Below are positions 43,737-47,028 of a DNA stretch of 47,028 nt, in pieces (position 1 is the stretch's first letter; each line of letters opens with the position of its first letter). The position numbers and the translations under genes were made by a program. The stretch is from an uncultured Alphaproteobacteria bacterium (GTDB lineage Bacteria; Pseudomonadota; Alphaproteobacteria; Rs-D84), in the NCBI GenBank assembly GCA_944389345.1, contig CALXMA010000006.1, positions 1 to 47,028 of the forward strand. Reading direction: 5' to 3'. Under the pieces are notes generated by a model. That model was not told the origin of the DNA and did no database searches. It worked only from the letters and a program-made list of their open reading frames with translations.

Positions 43737-45299
43737 TTACGGACACAAAGCCAATTGGTTTAACACGTTTTGAACGTCGTTATTCACAGACACCGTAATT
43801 TCGCGTTGCAAGCCATCGGTGTATGTATAGTTAAATTTGTAATCCGCAAATTCTGGGAAATCCTGATACGCTTGTTGGAACGGTGCCAACATAGCCTGGA
43901 ACCATTGACGGCCACGGCACAGGCAACCATTTCGTACGTCTGCGACCACGGCGGCCGTTGCGGTGTTCGGATATTTCGCATCCAGTTCTGCGTCTGTTGT
44001 CATTAAACAACGTGCACCGAACTGATAGAAATTCGCATCATCGGCCAAGAATTTGTAAATCAGACCATCTGACGCGCCCGCCTGTTTCAGGTTGTACGCC
44101 ATACCGTCTGTGCAACATGCCTGGGCAGAATTCATTAACATTTTATACCGTTCCAGCAACGGCGCCGCCACAGGTTCGTTGGCCATAATGTTTTTGTTAA
44201 CGCGCGCGGCACTGATAAATTCGGCCATTTTGTCTTCGCGTATACGCGGACTGCGCGGGGATACGGTTTCACGAATTATCGGTTTTCTGCGCCATATTTC
44301 GCATTCTGTGTCGGAATCAAATGGGCAACCGTCTGCGCGACCAAATGTAACAGACACCAAATGGCTTAAATCCTGGGCCACGTATTCTGGACGCATTGCC
44401 GGGAATCCGAACCGATTATCCGGAACACGGTCAATCGTTGCATTGTATACAGTGTGTGTTGTGGTTGTAACCGGGCCACGATTTGCATTTTGTGCAATCA
44501 GTGTTGCCGCCGGTGATACCGCAACCGCACTTTCGACCACAGATGGCGTATCGGCCACCACGGGCACATCAACCGATGTTTCGTCGGCCACAATGGTTGT
44601 GTCATCAACCACTGTTGCGTCTGCGACGACGTTATCCGTGCTGACCGTATCTTGGACCACGACATCTTGTGTAACTGTTGTGTCGTTGACCCACAGGTTT
44701 TCGGTTGGCTTTTTCGGCCGTAACAGTTCTTCGACGCGTGCGCGTGTCGCGGCGGCATCGGCCATATTTTGGCGATATAAATCAACGATGCTGATTTCTT
44801 CAGGATTCATCGGATTGTCCGCAACAACGGTTGCCACAGGCTGGGTCGGGCCGTCTGATTCACGGATGTACAATTCCGGCATCGGCTGTAAAAACCAATC
44901 CGTGTAATCTTTGTACTTATAACTGGAAACAGAATCGTCCCAGATTGGCACGCCATCGCGCCAGTCCACGGTTTTGTCATATCCACGCGGGTCATAATTT
45001 CCAACCGTTCCATCCCAAACGGGTTCACGTGAATCCGCCGGCACAGACTTAATAGATAACAACTTAACCTGGGCCGTTTCTGGTTCCGGTTCTGGATAAA
45101 TATAGTTTGGCATTTGCGCGCGCATAGATTCTGGTGCGCTGTACGCGGGCCCCATACTTAAAACCATCGGCTGTTCTGCCACGGGGGCATTAACCATTGA
45201 AATGTTATAACACCCGCCACCGACGCATTCAGACGCCACAACGGGACCCGTCCCACATAAACACAGTATGGACGAAAAAATAAAAGTTCTGCTTTTCAT
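43737..45299 (-). CDS. Exported Cys-containing protein with Val/Thr/Asp-rich linker
   Basis: The 520-aa product has a signal peptide (MKSRTFIFSSILCLCGTGPV, cut near VAS), an N-terminal region with ECVGGGC and Trp/Tyr-rich segments (PVWDGTVGNYDPRG), a low-complexity linker (about 200-265) made of Val, Thr, Asp and Ala, and a C-terminal domain (about 370-520) with Cys groups (AQACCTDG, ARCLM, NGCLCRG) and an aromatic strand end. Family unknown. The composition resembles the Cys-rich proteins encoded at 35.7-43.4 kb, so all may act together. A -10 box lies 7 nt before the ATG. Confidence 0.7.
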   Translation of the reverse strand: MKSRTFIFSSILCLCGTGPVVASECVGGGCYNISMVNAPVAEQPMVLSMGPAYSAPESMRAQMPNYIYPEPEPETAQVKLLSIKSVPADSREPVWDGTVGNYDPRGYDKTVDWRDGVPIWDDSVSSYKYKDYTDWFLQPMPELYIRESDGPTQPVATVVADNPMNPEEISIVDLYRQNMADAAATRARVEELLRPKKPTENLWVNDTTVTQDVVVQDTVSTDNVVADATVVDDTTIVADETSVDVPVVADTPSVVESAVAVSPAATLIAQNANRGPVTTTTHTVYNATIDRVPDNRFGFPAMRPEYVAQDLSHLVSVTFGRADGCPFDSDTECEIWRRKPIIRETVSPRSPRIREDKMAEFISAARVNKNIMANEPVAAPLLERYKMLMNSAQACCTDGMAYNLKQAGASDGLIYKFLADDANFYQFGARCLMTTDAELDAKYPNTATAAVVADVRNGCLCRGRQWFQAMLAPFQQAYQDFPEFADYKFNYTYTDGLQREITVSVNNDVQNVLNQLALCP

Positions 45300-45306
45300 A
45301 CCTTGA

Positions 45307-45335
45307 ATAATATCACAAAAATGAATTCTTTTGAA
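45307..45335 (-). promoter_or_regulatory. Promoter of the 520-aa gene
   Basis: Minus strand: TTCAAA (45335-45330), 17-nt spacer, TATTAT (45312-45307), then 7 nt to ATG 45299. Leaderless transcription is predicted; AAGG lies only 2 nt before the ATG, too close for a normal ribosome site. Confidence 0.5.
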
Positions 45336-45365
45336 TACAAATTTGCGTTAAACAGACTTTTTTTG

Positions 45366-45395
45366 TTGAGATAATATTCCGCACTTTGCTATATT
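45366..45395 (+). promoter_or_regulatory. Promoter of the outer-membrane barrel gene
   Basis: TTGAGA (45366-45371), 18-nt spacer, TATATT (45390-45395). It leaves a leader of about 21 nt with AAGGAAAGG. Confidence 0.55.
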
Positions 45396-45423
45396 CAAAA
45401 AAACACAAGGAAAGGATTTTCGC

Positions 45424-46365
45424 ATGAGAAAGATATATGCAGTACTTGCCGTATCATTGTTGATATTGCCGGCGTATGCCACGGAAACGGAAAACGCCCT
45501 GGCCGAAGAAGTTATTGCCACGAATGACACGGCATCGGAAACATCAACTGCGGAAACGACGGTTGCAACAATTTCGGAAACATCAGATGCGGATTACACC
45601 AATCCAGATATTAAATTTCCGCACGGCCTGCAATTGGGCTTGGGCGTGTCTGCAACAGGTGGTATGGATTGGTTTGTAGGATATGCGAACAAGAACTTTG
45701 ATTCATTTTGGTTAAAGCGTTTTGGTCTTCGTCTGAATTTTGCAACAACCGCGCCACTGAAATCTGCGATTAATTCTGGCTTGGATTCAATTGTTGGCGA
45801 CGGCCTGGAACTGGGTGACGGATTGTCTGTGGATAATCTGGATTTAGACGCACAACACTTTGCCGCCTTGGTGGACTTTTATCCGTTTGGTGACACGTGG
45901 TTCTTGGGTGGTATCAGAATCACAGGCGGTTATTACTGGGGTCGCTTGAACGCGTCTGCAAATATTGTTGGCGAATTGGACGGGGCGCCCGCCGGTGGCC
46001 ATACGTTCGAATTGTATGATACTATGTATATGTACACCGGTAACGATGTATCTGGTACGGCGGAACTGAATTGGGATTATAATGGACCATACCTGGGGGC
46101 TGGCTTTGATTTAGGATTGTTCGCCGGATTAAAGATTTATTTTGATGCGGGCGTGGTGTTTACGAATCGGGCGGCCCAATTGGGACTGGATTTGCCGTTG
46201 AATAACTTGATGGTTATGGAAAATGGCGCGTGGACCCCGGTTGATGGCTCATTAGTGGACGAATTTTATAATATTCGGGACCAGGCATTGGCCGATGCCC
46301 AAGAAGAATTGGACAAATTAACATTCTATCCGATGGTAAAAATCGGTTTTATGTACCGATTCTGA
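45424..46365 (+). CDS. Outer-membrane beta-barrel protein
   Basis: The 313-aa protein has a signal peptide (MRKIYAVLAVSLLILPAYA), an acidic low-complexity stretch of about 35 residues (EETEN- and TSET-rich) and a barrel from about residue 55: GLQLGLGVSATGGMDWFVGY, HFAALVDFYPFGDTWFLGGI, GPYLGAGFDLGLFAGLKIYF, ending in VKIGFMYRF with terminal Phe. The barrel carries loops rich in Asp/Leu. It resembles small OmpW/Opa-size barrels in length, but the family was not identified. AAGGAAAGG gives a strong ribosome site. It stands alone between its promoter and terminator. Confidence 0.75.
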   Translation: MRKIYAVLAVSLLILPAYATETENALAEEVIATNDTASETSTAETTVATISETSDADYTNPDIKFPHGLQLGLGVSATGGMDWFVGYANKNFDSFWLKRFGLRLNFATTAPLKSAINSGLDSIVGDGLELGDGLSVDNLDLDAQHFAALVDFYPFGDTWFLGGIRITGGYYWGRLNASANIVGELDGAPAGGHTFELYDTMYMYTGNDVSGTAELNWDYNGPYLGAGFDLGLFAGLKIYFDAGVVFTNRAAQLGLDLPLNNLMVMENGAWTPVDGSLVDEFYNIRDQALADAQEELDKLTFYPMVKIGFMYRF

Positions 46366-46373
46366 TAAATCAG

Positions 46374-46395
46374 ACCGCCGAATCGGCGGTTTTTT
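46374..46395 (+). terminator. Terminator after the barrel gene
   Basis: ACCGCCG (46374-46380) and CGGCGGT (46384-46390), AAT loop, followed by TTTTTT (46390-46395). Confidence 0.85.
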
Positions 46396-46433
46396 GTTTC
46401 CGATGATTCGGAAAAATGCCCGGTACGAATCGT

Positions 46434-46492
46434 AAAAAACGAAAAAAATTGAAAAAAACAAAAAAATACAGAAAAAATTAAAAAATAAAAAA
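46434..46492. promoter_or_regulatory. Phased A-tracts upstream of the rRNA promoter
   Basis: Seven runs of 6-7 A lie at about 46434, 46442, 46452, 46460, 46472, 46480 and 46487; their centres are 7-12 nt apart (mostly 8-10), close to one helical turn. This predicts intrinsic bending. The block is 75-130 bp before the -35 box, where curved DNA or UP-like elements stimulate rrn promoters. Confidence 0.55.
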
Positions 46493-46567
46493 CGGCGGAT
46501 TTCTGGGGATTTTTTCCGAATTGTTCGGTTTCGGCAAATTTTTTCAAAATTATTTTGGATAAATCGC

Positions 46568-46596
46568 TTGACTTTTGGAAAAAATGTGCGCATACT
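46568..46596 (+). promoter_or_regulatory. rRNA operon promoter
   Basis: TTGACT (46568-46573), 17-nt spacer, CATACT (46591-46596); an overlapping TACTAT (46593-46598) has a 19-nt spacer. The GC-rich ATGCGGGC after the -10 is a discriminator of the kind linked to stringent control by ppGpp. The start should be near 46603. Confidence 0.7.
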
Positions 46597-46603
46597 ATGC
46601 GGG

Positions 46604-46953
46604 CTTTCAAGTTGAGACGAAATCAAAAAAGAATCTCAACCCCTGAAATTTCTGCGGTTAACGGAACGACTGATGAAACGGGGTTCTTGTTAAACACGCA
46701 AACATTGTGAATAAAAGCAGCTCATCAAAAGATTTTGATTCTTTCAAAATCTGTTCAAGAAGAGATATGCAGACAGTTGAATTTGGAATTATCCAAACTT
46801 TGACTAAGTCAATGTGCATATCCTAGACAGGTAGTAGGTTTACATATTAAACCTCGTTAAAAAACTTGTCTTGCGAATAATTATCATGTAAAGACGAACT
46901 GAATATTAATGTCAGGTTTGTTTATGCACAGGGCTTAACTACAAGTTTTTCTA
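46604..46953 (+). promoter_or_regulatory. Structured rRNA leader
   Basis: About 350 nt without a gene precede the 16S sequence. Visible stems: GTTGAGA (46611-46617)/TCTCAAC (46634-46640); AGATTTTGA (46730-46738)/TCAAAATCT (46744-46752); an outer stem GATATGCA (46764-46771)/TGCATATC (46815-46822) enclosing TTTGGA/TCCAAA (46782-46797) and the palindrome TTGACT-A-AGTCAA (46800-46812); and AGGTTTA (46836-46842)/TAAACCT (46848-46854). Just before the mature end CAAGTTTT (46942-46949)/AAAACTTG (46953-46960) can pair. These suit antitermination and RNase processing. No exact boxA was found. Confidence 0.6.
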
Positions 46954-47028
46954 AAACTTGAGAGTTTGATCCTGGCTCAGAACGAACGCTGGCGGCAGGT
47001 CTTAGGCATGCAAGTCGAACGGGTGAAG
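46954..47028 (+). rRNA. rrs: 16S ribosomal RNA, 5' end (partial)
   Basis: AGAGTTTGATCCTGGCTCAG (46961-46980) is the universal 16S 5' primer site, followed by AACGAACGCTGGCGGCAGG and CATGCAAGTCGAACGGGTGA, the alphaproteobacterial-type beginning. By alignment with E. coli numbering, base 1 is near 46954. The gene runs off the right edge, so 23S, 5S and tRNA genes cannot be seen. Confidence 0.97.

Noticed and set aside
44092-44907. 271-aa plus-strand open frame opposite the 520-aa gene
   Set aside because: Ser/Thr/Val-rich shadow of the low-complexity linker; the minus frame has a signal peptide, promoter and terminator.
1-47028. CRISPR array, tRNA genes, insertion sequences or prophage
   Set aside because: No regularly spaced repeats, no tRNA-like cloverleaf, no transposase or integrase reading frame were seen.

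Overview
The window looks like chromosome from an uncultured, probably host-associated alphaproteobacterium. The last 75 bases are the 5' end of a 16S rRNA gene with an alphaproteobacterial-type start. The gene set fits: a conserved LPS/outer-membrane assembly set, RpoH, a DUF4167-like protein and a VirD4-type coupling ATPase. Exact placement cannot be fixed from 75 bases of 16S. Housekeeping genes are intact and tightly packed, mostly in short operons closed by bidirectional hairpin terminators. Leucine is often TTG.

Layout. 1-2.4 kb: an intergenic patch with dispersed repeats and apparent gene debris, plus a surface lipoprotein gene. 2.4-7.4 kb (minus): lptF/G-lptD-surA-rlmN, an LPS-export/outer-membrane operon. 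7.6-11.6 kb (plus): nusA-infB without rimP or ylxR. 11.6-15.1 kb: the classic yfgM-bamB-der series (minus), interrupted by an oppositely oriented YIP1-family membrane gene. 15.2-17.1 kb (plus): rpoH and a porin. 17.2-21.5 kb (minus): an LpoB-like lipoprotein, a COG3014-like TPR lipoprotein and VirD4. 21.5-23.9 kb (plus): rsmE, an RsuA/RluB-type pseudouridine synthase and a TPR membrane protein. 24.0-26.3 kb (minus): skp-lpxD-fabZ. 26.4-29.5 kb (minus): a DUF4167-like gene, then dnaX, a type IV pilin-like gene and an OmpA-type lipoprotein. 29.7-33.6 kb (plus): three overlapping genes for very large PilV/shufflon-like minor pilins. 33.6-35.5 kb: a zinc-ribbon membrane protein, a small exported protein and a RluD-type synthase. 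35.7-46.4 kb: large exported Cys-rich proteins of unknown function, a cytoplasmic protein with a kinase-like C-terminal half, and an outer-membrane barrel. 46.4-47.0 kb: a curved A-tract region, the rRNA promoter, a structured leader and the 16S start.

Themes. (1) Envelope biogenesis is complete in outline but several factors look pared down: SurA without a visible PPIase domain, a short BamB, and a Skp with a possible membrane anchor. (2) The pilin, the OmpA lipoprotein, the three PilV-like proteins, VirD4 and the Cys-rich exported proteins suggest a surface appendage or secretion system; its assembly ATPase, prepilin peptidase and secretin are not in the window. The PilV-like triplet is the best candidate for something undescribed, followed by the Cys-rich protein set and the kinase-like protein. 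(3) Translation starts fall into two unusual classes: many genes have a -10 box only 6-9 nt before the ATG, predicting leaderless mRNAs, and many others use a run of 4-7 G as Shine-Dalgarno.

All functional calls come from reading the sequence and recalling families; no search was run.
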